Assembly: GCA_002842095.1 (NCBI GenBank)
Contig: PHCB01000007.1
Span: 300,332 to 364,331 of the forward strand
DNA length: 64,000 nt
Direction: 5' to 3'
From: a candidate division BRC1 bacterium HGW-BRC1-1
Lineage (GTDB): Bacteria > Sumerlaeota > Sumerlaeia > Sumerlaeales > Sumerlaeaceae
Shown: positions 8,894-17,876 of the stretch, in pieces
How the letters are laid out: each line of letters begins with the position of its first letter
Numbering within the stretch: position 1 is the first letter of the stretch
Translations under genes and position numbers: made by a program
The notes under the pieces: generated by a model
What the model saw: the letters and a program-made list of their open reading frames with translations, nothing else
Told to the model about the DNA's origin: nothing
Databases searched by the model: none

Positions 8894-9763
8894 ATGACTC
8901 CTCGTTGTTGCGATTTGCACATGCACAGCACCCATAGTGATGGGACCATGACACCACGCGAACTGGTGCTGCTGGCCAAAGAGAGCGGTTTGTCTGCGGT
9001 GGCCCTGACGGATCACGACACGACGTCGGGCATGGCCGAGATGCAAGAAGCGGGGCGTGAGCTTGGTGTGCGGGTTTTATCGGGTGTTGAGATAAGCGTG
9101 GATTACGCCGGCAAAACGGTCCACATGCTCGGTTACTGTTTCGACACGGCGGGGGAGCATTTGCAGAACGCGCTGGATGAGTTGGTGCGCGGTCGCACCG
9201 AGCGCAATCACGAGATCGTCCGGAAGTTGCAGGGCCACGGCATCGATATCTGCTACGACGAGGTGGTTGCCGAGAGCGGCGGCAAGGTGGTGGGGCGACC
9301 TCATTTTGCTGCAGTCTTGTTGCGCAAGGGAGCGGTGGAAAACTGGCAGCAGGCTTTCGATGAGTATCTGGCCAGCGGGGCGAAGGCCTACGTGGATCGT
9401 CTGAAGTTCTCGCCGGAAGATTCCGTGCGCATGATTCGCGATGCGGGGGGAGTGGCGGTGCTGGCCCACCCGAAATTTGTGCGCCTGCAGGAAGGTGAGC
9501 AGATTGTCGACGTGGTGGAGCGTCTGGTGGAGGCCGGTCTGGGCGGCATCGAATGTTGGTACTCCATGCACTCGCCGGACGAGACCAACTATTATCTGGA
9601 GATTGCGCGGCGGTTCAATCTGGTGGTGACCGGCGGCAGCGATTTTCACGGTGGGGTCAAGCCGGACATTTCCATGGGAACCGGGCAGGGTAGCCTCTGC
9701 GTGCCGCTCTCATGCGCCGACGCAATTGAAGCAGCGGCTAAGAGTGGTGGGTCACGTCCCTGA
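8894..9763 (+). CDS. PHP-domain phosphoesterase (RNase AM/TrpH-like)
   Basis: This 289-residue protein carries the PHP metal-binding motifs in order: HMHSTHSDG near the N-terminus, LTDHDTTSG, GVEISV, a mid-domain RPHFA, LAHPKF and GSDFHG near the C-terminus. Proteins of this size and layout (E. coli YciV/RNase AM and relatives) are metal-dependent 5'-3' exoribonucleases or 3',5'-nucleoside bisphosphate phosphatases in the cytoplasm. AAAGGA lies a few bases before the ATG. The gene is monocistronic after a terminator, and its 3' end overlaps the convergent nucleotidyltransferase gene by 26 bp. Substrate assignment within the family is inference. Confidence 0.85.
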   Translation: MTPRCCDLHMHSTHSDGTMTPRELVLLAKESGLSAVALTDHDTTSGMAEMQEAGRELGVRVLSGVEISVDYAGKTVHMLGYCFDTAGEHLQNALDELVRGRTERNHEIVRKLQGHGIDICYDEVVAESGGKVVGRPHFAAVLLRKGAVENWQQAFDEYLASGAKAYVDRLKFSPEDSVRMIRDAGGVAVLAHPKFVRLQEGEQIVDVVERLVEAGLGGIECWYSMHSPDETNYYLEIARRFNLVVTGGSDFHGGVKPDISMGTGQGSLCVPLSCADAIEAAAKSGGSRP

Positions 9764-10466
9764 AAAACGCGGGGTCGTTTTTTTCCAATTCGGCGAGGGC
9801 CTTTTCAAAGTCATCCACGTTCGCTAGGTCGAACCACAGTCCCTCAATGGGGTGTGCGCGCACGGCCTCTCCGGCTGTCGCGAGGGTGTTCATGAGGTCG
9901 GTCATGTCGAGCGGTTGACCGGGGGGGATGTGCTTCACGGTGGCCGAATCCAGGGCGTAAATGCCGGCGCTGAAAGTGTAGTTGGTGCGCGGCTTCTCGG
10001 TCACTCCCTCCACGTTTCCGTGGGCATCAAGGCGAAGCACCCCGTAGGGAATCGTCATGGTGTCGTCGCGGGTGGCGACGGTCATGGCCGCTTTCGCGGA
10101 GATGTGACTCTGTAGGAAAGCGCCATAATCGAGCGCGGTGAGGATGTCGCCGTTCGTGACCAGAAAGGGCTCGTCGTCGGGTTTGATAATCTGCGCCAGC
10201 GCCCCCGCGGTGCCCAGTTTGCGCGGCTCGTGGTAGTAGTCCAGTTGCACCCCGAACTGTGCCCCATGGCCGAAGTATGCCCGGATCAATTCCGCGCCGT
10301 AATTGACCGCCATGGTGATCTGCAGAATGCCGCAATCGCGCAGGCGTTCGATGATGATCTGCGCGATGGGCTTGCGCCCGATGGGCAGCAGCGGCTTCGG
10401 GATGGAGTGCGTGAAGGGGCGCAGGCGTGTGCCTTCTCCTCCGGCCATGATGACGGCGCGTGTCAT
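9738..10466 (-). CDS. Sugar-phosphate nucleotidyltransferase (mannose-1-P guanylyltransferase-like)
   Basis: The 242-residue enzyme begins with the nucleotidyltransferase signature MAGGEGTRLRPFT and the PKPLLPIGRKP loop. LGTAGAL and NGDI (metal-binding Asp) follow. Such enzymes make NDP-sugars from sugar-1-phosphates and NTPs in the cytosol. It is the last gene of the nine-gene minus-strand run, 24 bp after the epimerase gene, which fits supply of an activated sugar to the neighbouring glycosyltransferases. It lacks the C-terminal beta-helix of bifunctional acyltransferase relatives. The sugar and nucleotide cannot be read from the sequence. Confidence 0.85.
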   Translation of the reverse strand: MTRAVIMAGGEGTRLRPFTHSIPKPLLPIGRKPIAQIIIERLRDCGILQITMAVNYGAELIRAYFGHGAQFGVQLDYYHEPRKLGTAGALAQIIKPDDEPFLVTNGDILTALDYGAFLQSHISAKAAMTVATRDDTMTIPYGVLRLDAHGNVEGVTEKPRTNYTFSAGIYALDSATVKHIPPGQPLDMTDLMNTLATAGEAVRAHPIEGLWFDLANVDDFEKALAELEKNDPAFFRDVTHHS

Positions 10467-10490
10467 GAGAGCGGGTGTCTCCTCCGCCGC

Positions 10491-11486
10491 CTAAATGTTG
10501 TACATGTCGGGGCGGTAGCCGCCGAGATTTTTGCCCATCCATTCGACGGTCATGGCGAGACCATCGTCGAGCGTCACGGTGGGGGACCAGCCCAGATCGG
10601 CGCGGGCGCGGGCGGCGTCGCAAATGAGCCGCGCCACTTCGCTTCCCTCGGGCCGGATGCGGGTGGGGTCGAAGGAAACCGGAATTTCGCCGCCAATGAT
10701 TTTGACGATCCGATCAGCCAGTTCACCAATGCTGACCTCGGAGCCGGTGCCGATGTGATAGGTGCGGCCCTCGATGTCGGGCGTTTCGGCGATGCGGATG
10801 AAGCCTTCCACGGTGTCGGCAACATACACCAGGTCGCGGGTCGGGTGCATGGCGCCGAGGTAAATCTGTTTCCGCATGAGCGCCTGCGTGATGATGGTGG
10901 GGATAATGGCGCGGTCGGACTGGCGCGGGCCATACGTGTTGAAGGGGCGCAGCGTAACTGCGGGAAGACCGTAGCTGAGGAAATAACTCTGCACGAGTTT
11001 GTCGGCGGCAATCTTCGAGGCGGCATAAGGCGACTGCGCTTCGAGCGGATGAGTCTCGTCGATGGGCACGCGCTGTGCGTTGCCGTAGACCTCGCTGGAA
11101 CTGGTGTGAATGAGGCGCGCGGGTTTGTGACGGCGGCAGGCTTCGAGGACGTTGAGCGTGGTGGTGAAGTTGGTAAGCGCCACGTGGGCCGGGCGAAGAT
11201 AACTATAGGGAATGGCGATGATGGCCGCGAGGTGAAAGACGATGTCGTGTCCGGCCACGGCGGCGTCGGCACTTTCGGCGTCTCGCAAGTCGCCCAGAAC
11301 GATCTGCAGGCGGCTTTGTTCATGGATCGGCAAACGGTCGAGCATGCCGCGACTGCCGGCTGCGTTGTAGTGGACGAAAGCGGTCACGTCCGCACCCAGG
11401 GACAGGAGGCGCTCAACGAGGTGGCTGCCGATAAAACCGGCGGCACCTGTAACCAAAACCTTTTTGTCTTTCCAGAACTCGCTCAC
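10491..11486 (-). CDS. NAD-dependent nucleotide-sugar epimerase/dehydratase (extended SDR)
   Basis: This 331-residue extended SDR has the cofactor loop VTGAAGFIGSH, the catalytic SSSEVYG strand with YAASK (Tyr-x3-Lys), and a RPFNTYGP segment. The GTG at 11486 is chosen because GGAG lies about six bases upstream and the Rossmann fold begins nine residues later. A longer version would run back over the end of the preceding gene. It likely interconverts or dehydrates an NDP-sugar together with the adjacent nucleotidyltransferase, for use by the GT-C enzymes upstream in the same transcript. Relatives include GDP-mannose 4,6-dehydratase and UDP-glucose 4-epimerase groups; the substrate is undetermined. 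Confidence 0.87.
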   Translation of the reverse strand: MSEFWKDKKVLVTGAAGFIGSHLVERLLSLGADVTAFVHYNAAGSRGMLDRLPIHEQSRLQIVLGDLRDAESADAAVAGHDIVFHLAAIIAIPYSYLRPAHVALTNFTTTLNVLEACRRHKPARLIHTSSSEVYGNAQRVPIDETHPLEAQSPYAASKIAADKLVQSYFLSYGLPAVTLRPFNTYGPRQSDRAIIPTIITQALMRKQIYLGAMHPTRDLVYVADTVEGFIRIAETPDIEGRTYHIGTGSEVSIGELADRIVKIIGGEIPVSFDPTRIRPEGSEVARLICDAARARADLGWSPTVTLDDGLAMTVEWMGKNLGGYRPDMYNI

Positions 11487-11541
11487 GAAATGCTCCGACA
11501 GTGATTGATGGGCAAGAGCGTCGCGCCTTCTTTGCGATGCG

Positions 11542-13389
11542 TCAAATGCCAATGTTGGGCGGTGACGTTGTTGAGGTGTCGATGGATGCAGAGGCGGTGG
11601 ACTTGAGATCGATGGCATAGATGGTTTGCGTTGTGCCGAGGGAATCCTCGGGCAGAAGCGCCCACGGATGGATGCGATATTTGCGGTTCAGAGTTCCCAG
11701 CAGAGCACCATCGGAAGCGCTGGTGAAAATGCGGCGTCGGCCGATATTGGGGGCAATGATGGCTTCATCAAGCATGCCTGCGAACCGCTCGACGCCCGTT
11801 GGGATTTCACTGAAAAACTTCAGGCCGGCGCTGCGTATTTGCTCATCAGTGAAGAACGACTGATACCAGGGGCGGTGCATGAAGTTGGCGCCAAACACCA
11901 GAACATCAGCGCGTTGGTTGCGCACCATCTGCATGTACCACGATAGGAAAATGTCCTGATCGCCGTTGGTGATGAGGATGGAGTTGTCGGGCAACTGGTC
12001 GCGGGATTCAGGCAACAGCAACCGTGCGTAATCCTCGGCCCGCTGGTCGCCGCTGCGGTCGGCAGTGTGCCGGTTGGATACCAACGGAACCAGCGGGAGG
12101 ATCAGCCAGAGATAGGCCATGGCGCCAACACGCAGCGGGGAGGGGAGGGGGTTTTTGGTGAGAAGCGTTGCGAGGGATAGGAAAATACAGAGCCATGCGA
12201 CCCAGAATGGAACAAGATAATAATCAGAAATATCAGCGATATTATATAAATAAATAGATGACATGTTCAGAGCGGATGAAACGATGATTGCGCCCCCAAG
12301 CCATGGGAAGCGCTTCACAAACAAAACACCGCCCCACGCGATGAGCAGCAGAGTCAGGCCGGACAAGACCCACCCGAAGCCTTTCGGGCGGATGGTGAGA
12401 CGTTCCAGAATCGGATCGAAATCCACAACCGAGGGGCAGGGGAGTATTTGATTCGTCACATCGTTGAGGACCTGGCCGGTCATTCGGCCCACGAAATGGG
12501 AATATGTGTCGGCAGTGAACGGAACTCCGGGCCGGGCCTGGAGCAAACGGTAGGTGGTGTATTCGGTGCCACGGACGTGGTTCATGAACGCATGGAGCGT
12601 GACAGGATTACCCCAGTTGAGGGCAGGTCGCGTGGCGGCTCGTAATGGCAGGTAAAGATAGAGGAACAGTGGCAACAGGAGGAGCAACGCCGCTGCGGCA
12701 CCATATCGTATGACCCGCGGTCGCGCCAGATTTCTCCATGCATGCACAGCGACAATCAGCAGCGCGGGTAGCAGCATGAAACCCAGACGGTGATGGGCCA
12801 GCCCCAGTCCGCAAAGGAAGGCCGCTATGACGAGAGCGCGCGGATTGTGCGTTGCGAAGTATTGCTGAAGGCGTCGAAAGAAAAGGACCGCGAGAAGAAA
12901 TTGGAGCGCATAGACCTCGGTGACGACAGCGTTCTGCCAGTGGAACAGTAGGAATGCACCGGTCATGCCCGCGGCCACAGAAGCAATCACGCTGGTTTTT
13001 GCGCTGAACCCTGGAGCGACTGCACGCAGCAGGGGGAAACATATCGCGGCGCTGACGCCTGACGCAGCAGCCATGCAGGCGGCGCTGAGCAGCGTGGTGC
13101 GGGTGATGATGTCGCCAAAGGGCAACAGCAGCGACCACCCGTGGGCCAGCAACATGTATAGCGGATAGCCGGTTGGATGGGGGATCCCAAGTATGTGAGC
13201 CGCCGTGGCCAGTTCGGTGCCGTCGCCGAAATGAAGGGCGGGCGCCATGGTGCTCAAATAAACGATGAACGCCACGATGCCGGTGGCGAATTGGGCGAGG
13301 ATCGGAAGTTCGCGCAATTCATTCGAGGGCGAATCTGCAAGGCCCTCGGTGGCATGACCCCTCGGTTCGCGTTGACGCCGATGTTTCAT
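11542..13389 (-). CDS. DUF2723-family membrane protein (protein O-mannosyltransferase-like)
   Basis: This is a 615-residue integral membrane protein with about a dozen hydrophobic segments. The first lumenal loop has APALHFGDGTELATAAHILGIPHPTGYPL, with the acidic residues and HPTGYP typical of DUF2723 (GT-C fold, GT117-like, related to TMEM260). The C-terminal soluble part starts near SRDQLPDNSILITNGDQD. These proteins are thought to transfer a sugar from a polyprenyl-phosphate donor to exported proteins. The start codon overlaps the previous gene's stop in an ATGA tetranucleotide, implying translational coupling with the GT39-type gene. Function is by family analogy. Confidence 0.82.
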   Translation of the reverse strand: MKHRRQREPRGHATEGLADSPSNELRELPILAQFATGIVAFIVYLSTMAPALHFGDGTELATAAHILGIPHPTGYPLYMLLAHGWSLLLPFGDIITRTTLLSAACMAAASGVSAAICFPLLRAVAPGFSAKTSVIASVAAGMTGAFLLFHWQNAVVTEVYALQFLLAVLFFRRLQQYFATHNPRALVIAAFLCGLGLAHHRLGFMLLPALLIVAVHAWRNLARPRVIRYGAAAALLLLLPLFLYLYLPLRAATRPALNWGNPVTLHAFMNHVRGTEYTTYRLLQARPGVPFTADTYSHFVGRMTGQVLNDVTNQILPCPSVVDFDPILERLTIRPKGFGWVLSGLTLLLIAWGGVLFVKRFPWLGGAIIVSSALNMSSIYLYNIADISDYYLVPFWVAWLCIFLSLATLLTKNPLPSPLRVGAMAYLWLILPLVPLVSNRHTADRSGDQRAEDYARLLLPESRDQLPDNSILITNGDQDIFLSWYMQMVRNQRADVLVFGANFMHRPWYQSFFTDEQIRSAGLKFFSEIPTGVERFAGMLDEAIIAPNIGRRRIFTSASDGALLGTLNRKYRIHPWALLPEDSLGTTQTIYAIDLKSTASASIDTSTTSPPNIGI

Positions 13390-15182
13390 AAGCCGTCGAC
13401 AGCGAGGGTGTTCGTGGTGCTCTGCGAGCCGATTGCCGTGGTCGAGGTCTGTGCGTCAACTGCATCCACCGCAAGCGAGGAAACCATCATGCGTTTCGCA
13501 AGATCGCGCATCTCTGCCGGAGTGCGAAGGCTGTCCACCATGACAATTTGCGTGGAGAAAAACTGCGCCTTGTAACGCAGCACCCATCCCATGGGGTTTT
13601 GGTTGAACATTGGGTTGGCCATCACGTCATCGAGGATAGGGTACGTGGTCACGTGGGACGAACCAATGGTGCGCATGTGGTAATAGAGGTTGAGCTGTGT
13701 CGTTTGGAACACAACGAAAGGGTCGCCACCATAGGCGTCACCCAACACCACGACGCAGGGTGTTGGCAGAAATTTCTCGGGCGGTGAAGTTCCGTCTTCG
13801 CTGAGATAGGGGCCGATCAGCGAGACTCGCCGTCCGGTCCAATAGCTGAGCTTTACGCTGCCGAGGTCTGTGAAGGCACCATATTGTTCGTTGCTGAAGA
13901 CGGGAACCGAAGGGGGCACCTCTTCGCGGATGAAGCTTGCTGCCTCGCGCTGGTCACCGAAAGTCGCGCGTTGGAAGATCATCACCGCACAGGTGAAGAC
14001 GGTGAGGTAGATAACCGACCCGAGCATGAGCAGGGAGTAAATCTTTCGGCGTCCACGAGCGATCATGTGACGCTCGAATTCCTCCGCGCCAACTCCCGCC
14101 AGCACCAGGACGGCAGGCATCACGGGCATCATGTAGCGGTATTGGAACGACTGAAACATGGCCTGCAACACAAGCATGATAACGGCCCAAAGGCTCCACA
14201 ACCAGATGAAGGACCGCGCGTGAGGCAAGATTCGCCGCATGCGTGCCATGCCAAGCAGAGCGAAAAGAAAGACGGGCAACCCGAAATAATAGGGCGCAAT
14301 GTAGACGAAACTTTCCGCGACGTTCAGGTAATCGAGGAAAATGTCGAAAACTCCACCCATGGAACGACTTTGAAACTGTTTCGAGTGCACCATGCCATGA
14401 TAGGCCATCCACGCGGGCAGCGCGATCCACAGCAGCGAAACCGCCAAAGCGCGGAGGGGAAGTCTCCGCTGGTATCTCACGAAAGCACCGGCGGGCAGAA
14501 GCCATAACACAGCGAGGAATGCGCCCTGATAGCGTGTGAGGGCGGCGGCCACGCCGGCCAGCGCAGCGCCGGCAAGCCACAGGTCGGCTCTGCGTTTCGC
14601 CCCGGCAATCCGCGCCCGCTCCCAGGCCTCCATCATCATCCATAGTGCCGTGGCGCACAGCGTAAAGAAGAGAGCATCGGTCATCACGCGCACGGACCAG
14701 CGCATGATCATGGGCGAGATCGTGTAGAAAACCGCCGCAAAGATGACGGACGATTTTCCGCCCAGTCGCCGCGCCATCATGCACACCGGGATGACGCCCA
14801 GTCCGCCGGCAATCACGCTGACAATGCGTCCGCTTTGTTCGAGGTCCACACCCAGCACCGAAATGGCCGAGGCGAGCATGCCGTAAAGCGGCGGATAAAG
14901 ACCGGCTTTAATCTCGAGGACGAGCAACTGTAGGATGCCGTCGGTGTATTCGCCGAGGTTGATCCTGATGAAGAGAAATTTGATAAGTAGATTGACGGCG
15001 ACGAAACCGGCCAGGAGCGCGGGCTGCACCCCGAGGATTGTTTCCGGGTCCTTCCGCAGCGGAGTTTCAACCGGTGGGGGCACCGCTGCGGGTGTGTCAG
15101 CTTGTGGCAAGGAAGTCCCGATACTCTGCTGCGTCTTCCAGAAAACCGCGCAGTTTATCTTCGCAGATTTCGCCCTTGGCAT
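13386..15182 (-). CDS. GT39/ArnT-like polytopic glycosyltransferase
   Basis: This 598-residue membrane protein has many hydrophobic helices. The N-terminal loop INLGEYTDGILQLLV carries the acidic motif of GT-C enzymes, followed by YPPLYGMLASA, as in ArnT/PMT-type (GT39/GT83) transferases. The C-terminal soluble region starts near EQYGAFTDLGSVKL. It would use a lipid-linked sugar on the periplasmic side. The start is uncertain: the ATG at 15182 overlaps the upstream prephenate dehydrogenase gene by 86 bp, while a TTG at 15110 would overlap by 14 bp and lose only a non-conserved leader. It is coupled by ATGA to the DUF2723 gene downstream. Confidence 0.78.
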   Translation of the reverse strand: MPRAKSAKINCAVFWKTQQSIGTSLPQADTPAAVPPPVETPLRKDPETILGVQPALLAGFVAVNLLIKFLFIRINLGEYTDGILQLLVLEIKAGLYPPLYGMLASAISVLGVDLEQSGRIVSVIAGGLGVIPVCMMARRLGGKSSVIFAAVFYTISPMIMRWSVRVMTDALFFTLCATALWMMMEAWERARIAGAKRRADLWLAGAALAGVAAALTRYQGAFLAVLWLLPAGAFVRYQRRLPLRALAVSLLWIALPAWMAYHGMVHSKQFQSRSMGGVFDIFLDYLNVAESFVYIAPYYFGLPVFLFALLGMARMRRILPHARSFIWLWSLWAVIMLVLQAMFQSFQYRYMMPVMPAVLVLAGVGAEEFERHMIARGRRKIYSLLMLGSVIYLTVFTCAVMIFQRATFGDQREAASFIREEVPPSVPVFSNEQYGAFTDLGSVKLSYWTGRRVSLIGPYLSEDGTSPPEKFLPTPCVVVLGDAYGGDPFVVFQTTQLNLYYHMRTIGSSHVTTYPILDDVMANPMFNQNPMGWVLRYKAQFFSTQIVMVDSLRTPAEMRDLAKRMMVSSLAVDAVDAQTSTTAIGSQSTTNTLAVDGL

Positions 15183-15972
15183 CCACGATATCGTTCAGTG
15201 CTTCCTTGAAAAGTGACAATGCTTCGCGCACCGCGGCCTGATTGTCGCAGCCGATATCGACCCACATGTGCGTGTTGGCGGCCGCCACGCGGGTCATGTC
15301 GCGAAAGCCGTTGCCGATGATTCCGCGCACAAGATTTTTGTCTTCGCCGGACAGCTCCATCGCCTTCATCATCGACACCGCAATCATGTGCGGCAGGTGT
15401 GACACCATCGCCGCCAGACCATCATGGCGGTCCGGACGCATGACGACCAGGCGCGTTCCCAGTGCCCGCCACAGGGCGCTCACCTGTGCAAAAGCTTTAA
15501 GATCGGTCGCGTCGGTTTTCGTCACATAGCAGGTAGTCTCGTTGTACAAGTCAGCGCGGGCAAATCGTGCGCCGAATTTTTCGCTGCCCGCCATGGGATG
15601 GCAGCCCACAAATTGAGCGCCATTGGGTTTCGAAAACTTCTGGCCGGTTTTGACGATGCTACATTTCGTGCTGCCCACATCGGTCACCAGAGCACCCGCC
15701 TTGCATGCCGCCATGATCTGTGGCAGCATCTGCACGATGGTGCAGATCGGCATGCAGAGCACCACCAGATCGGCCTCTGCCAGTCCGGCCTCAAGATCGG
15801 TGGTCGTGGTATCAACACCCTCCACGCGCAATGCATCATCGAGGGAAGTTTGGTTTCGTCCAACTCCCACGATTTTTTCACACAGACCTCGTTCGCGAGC
15901 GGCCAGACCCAGAGACGAGCCAAGCAGGCCGGGACCGACAATTGTAATTTGCGGAAAGAAAAGTTGGTTCAC
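15097..15972 (-). CDS. tyrA: Prephenate (or arogenate) dehydrogenase, TyrA family
   Basis: This 291-residue enzyme has the NAD-binding loop GPGLLGSSLG at residues 12-21, DVGSTK, the catalytic/substrate motif CHPMAGSE and the helix motif DRHDGLAAMVSHLPH. It oxidatively decarboxylates prephenate (or arogenate) in tyrosine biosynthesis. The N-terminus is a bare dehydrogenase domain without chorismate mutase, and the C-terminus has no ACT domain, so feedback control by tyrosine is not obvious. The GTG start lies 10 bp after the DAHP synthase stop, placing the first and a late step of aromatic synthesis in one transcript. Confidence 0.92.
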   Translation of the reverse strand: MNQLFFPQITIVGPGLLGSSLGLAARERGLCEKIVGVGRNQTSLDDALRVEGVDTTTTDLEAGLAEADLVVLCMPICTIVQMLPQIMAACKAGALVTDVGSTKCSIVKTGQKFSKPNGAQFVGCHPMAGSEKFGARFARADLYNETTCYVTKTDATDLKAFAQVSALWRALGTRLVVMRPDRHDGLAAMVSHLPHMIAVSMMKAMELSGEDKNLVRGIIGNGFRDMTRVAAANTHMWVDIGCDNQAAVREALSLFKEALNDIVDAKGEICEDKLRGFLEDAAEYRDFLATS

Positions 15973-15982
15973 AGCGCTTCGC

Positions 15983-17017
15983 TCAGCTCTCTTTCATCGG
16001 CGGGCGTACTGTGCGACCCACGGATTGGGCCACCGGGGCGATTTCGCCCATCAGTCGCTCAAACTTCCCGAATTTCAAACTCTGTGCTCCGTCGCTCATC
16101 GCCTTTTCAGGATTGGGGTGCACTTCCACCATCAGGCCGTCGGCGCCGCAGGCCACCGAGGCACGCGCCAGGGCGATCACATAGCGGAAATCTCCCGCCG
16201 CATGGCTTGGATCCACGAAAACGGGCAGATGCGTTTCCAGCTGCAGCACGGCCACGGCGGCGATGTCCAGCGTGTTGCGTGTGGCCGTTTCAAATGTACG
16301 GATGCCGCGCTCCACCATGATCACGTTGGGGTTGCCCTGGGCCATGATGTACTCGGCGCTCATGAGGAACTCTTTGATGGTCATGCTCATGCCGCGTTTC
16401 AGGAAGACGGGCTTGTCGAACTTGCCCACTTCGCGCAGGAGATTGAAGTTTTGTGAGTTGCGGGCACCGATCTGAAACGCATCGGCGTAGCGATAGACAA
16501 GTTCCACATCACGCGTGTCCATTACCTCGGTCACAATCGCCAGACCCGTTTCCTGACGCGCTTCGTCCAGCATCACCAGACCTTCTTCGCCGAGACCGGG
16601 GAAGTCGTAGGGCGAGGTGCGTGGCTTGAAAGCCCCACCGCGAAGGATGGTAGCCCCGGCCTTTTTGATGGCGCGAGCTGTGAGCAGCAGCGAGTCGTTC
16701 GGCTCCACACTGCACGGGCCACCAACCACCACCACTTCATCGCCTCCCACAACCACGTCTCCCACCATAATGCGGTCACGCTCGGAGTGCAGAGAGCGCC
16801 CCGCAAGCTTATAGGGTTTCAGGATGGGAACGGCGGATTCCACGCCGGGGATGGCCGTGAAGGGGACAGAGCGGATCTTCGACTCGTCGCCGATGGCGCC
16901 CACAATGGTGCGCTCCGTGCCGGCGGACACATGAGCCTGCAAACCAGCCTGTTGGATAACCTCAACCAGATGTTGCAGTTGGTCGTCGGTGGCGTCGGGT
17001 CGTAAAACGATGATCAT
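15983..17017 (-). CDS. aroF: 3-deoxy-7-phosphoheptulonate (DAHP) synthase, AroF/type I-beta
   Basis: The 344-residue enzyme begins with a ferredoxin-like regulatory domain (MIIVLRPDATDDQLQHLVE, residues 1-70), followed by the DAHP synthase barrel: VVGGPCSVE (metal-binding Cys), GGAFKPRTSPYDF, QIGARNSQNF, FLKRGMS, and VEVHPNPEKAMSDGAQS (metal-binding His and Asp). It condenses phosphoenolpyruvate and erythrose-4-phosphate at the start of the shikimate pathway. The N-terminal domain is the site of allosteric control by aromatic amino acids or prephenate in the I-beta group. It is upstream of tyrA with a 10-bp gap. Confidence 0.95.
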   Translation of the reverse strand: MIIVLRPDATDDQLQHLVEVIQQAGLQAHVSAGTERTIVGAIGDESKIRSVPFTAIPGVESAVPILKPYKLAGRSLHSERDRIMVGDVVVGGDEVVVVGGPCSVEPNDSLLLTARAIKKAGATILRGGAFKPRTSPYDFPGLGEEGLVMLDEARQETGLAIVTEVMDTRDVELVYRYADAFQIGARNSQNFNLLREVGKFDKPVFLKRGMSMTIKEFLMSAEYIMAQGNPNVIMVERGIRTFETATRNTLDIAAVAVLQLETHLPVFVDPSHAAGDFRYVIALARASVACGADGLMVEVHPNPEKAMSDGAQSLKFGKFERLMGEIAPVAQSVGRTVRPPMKES

Positions 17018-17136
17018 AGTGGTGGTTAGTTTCCGTCCGTTGAATTCATAGGGTCAATGGTACCGTGAGCGTAACTCGGCTGCGAGCGGGGTCTGCGTCA
17101 ACCCCTAATCCTCGGCGGGGGAGCCGCCGGGGATCA

Positions 17137-17463
17137 TCATCCGCCGGGCGCTCCGCGTTGGTCGGCGTCGCGCAACAGGTCGTTGTAAACTCGCACCACG
17201 CGGGGAATGAGATCCTGCAGGGTGGCGGTCAGATCGTTCCATTCGCCATGGGCAAATTGCCTGGCAGCTTCGTCGCCGGTCGTGGCGCGAAGCTTCGCAG
17301 CTTCTGCGGCGAATGCATTAATCGCTGCGGCCAGTTCCTCGGCGGATGCCAAAGCACGTTCGGCTGCGGAAAATCCGCCGTCGGCAATCAAACCTCGTAG
17401 TGTGGCCACGCGGTCCGGATCATAAAACGCCGAAGCCCCGCCGCCGGGTTTGTCAGCGGACAT
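17137..17463 (-). CDS. Small hypothetical protein, predicted helical
   Basis: This 108-residue protein shows no recognised domain. It is Ala-rich with a long helical middle (AERALASAEELAAAINAF, then an FAAEAAKLRA stretch) and a second helix (DLTATLQDLIPRVVRVYNDLL). There is no signal peptide. The ATG overlaps the preceding gene's stop by 11 bp, so the two are probably translated together. It sits between rex and the DAHP synthase gene. Codon use resembles the neighbours, which supports a real gene. Confidence 0.6.
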   Translation of the reverse strand: MSADKPGGGASAFYDPDRVATLRGLIADGGFSAAERALASAEELAAAINAFAAEAAKLRATTGDEAARQFAHGEWNDLTATLQDLIPRVVRVYNDLLRDADQRGAPGG

Positions 17464-17839
17464 TCATCTCAATGCCGGCTGCGTTACCACTGGAAGGAGA
17501 GCCCGTGCTGGACGCAGTTGAGCCGGCCACCGGGGGGCGGCTCTGAAGTACTGATGCGACCTTGTCGACGGACTTCGCCAGTTCGCGAATAGCCGAGGCG
17601 ATGTCCGCGTTGGACTTGGCCACCTGATTTGTGGCGGCCGCCACGGCAACGTCCATGCTCTGGGGCACACTGGTTGATGGCGTAACCTGAGCCTGATTGT
17701 TGAAGCCCATGGAAGGTTGAGCCTGAGCCGGGCTGGCTGCGTCTATGCGAAGATTGGGTATGGCGAGGGCCACAAGGGCGATCGCAATAATGGTGAGAAC
17801 TGCATTGGTATAGGCGCTTGATGCGAGACGTGCTTTCAT
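17453..17839 (-). CDS. Small membrane-anchored hypothetical protein
   Basis: This 128-residue protein has one N-terminal hydrophobic segment (AVLTIIAIALVALAIPNL, about residues 13-30) followed by a Gln/Pro/Ser-rich linker and a short helix (IASAIRELAKSVDKVASVLQ) that could form a coiled coil. No cysteine for lipidation is present. It is probably anchored in the inner membrane with its tail in the periplasm. It lies 37 bp after rex and overlaps the next small gene by 11 bp. The function is unknown. Confidence 0.6.
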   Translation of the reverse strand: MKARLASSAYTNAVLTIIAIALVALAIPNLRIDAASPAQAQPSMGFNNQAQVTPSTSVPQSMDVAVAAATNQVAKSNADIASAIRELAKSVDKVASVLQSRPPVAGSTASSTGSPSSGNAAGIEMNVR

Positions 17840-17876
17840 CTTTTGTTCCCTTTCGGGGTTATGGCGTTTGATGGCG

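Noticed and set aside
10230..11504. Long open frame on the + strand over the nucleotide-sugar genes
   Set aside because: It is antisense to two clear genes (nucleotidyltransferase and epimerase), has no family resemblance and arises from GC-rich codon bias.
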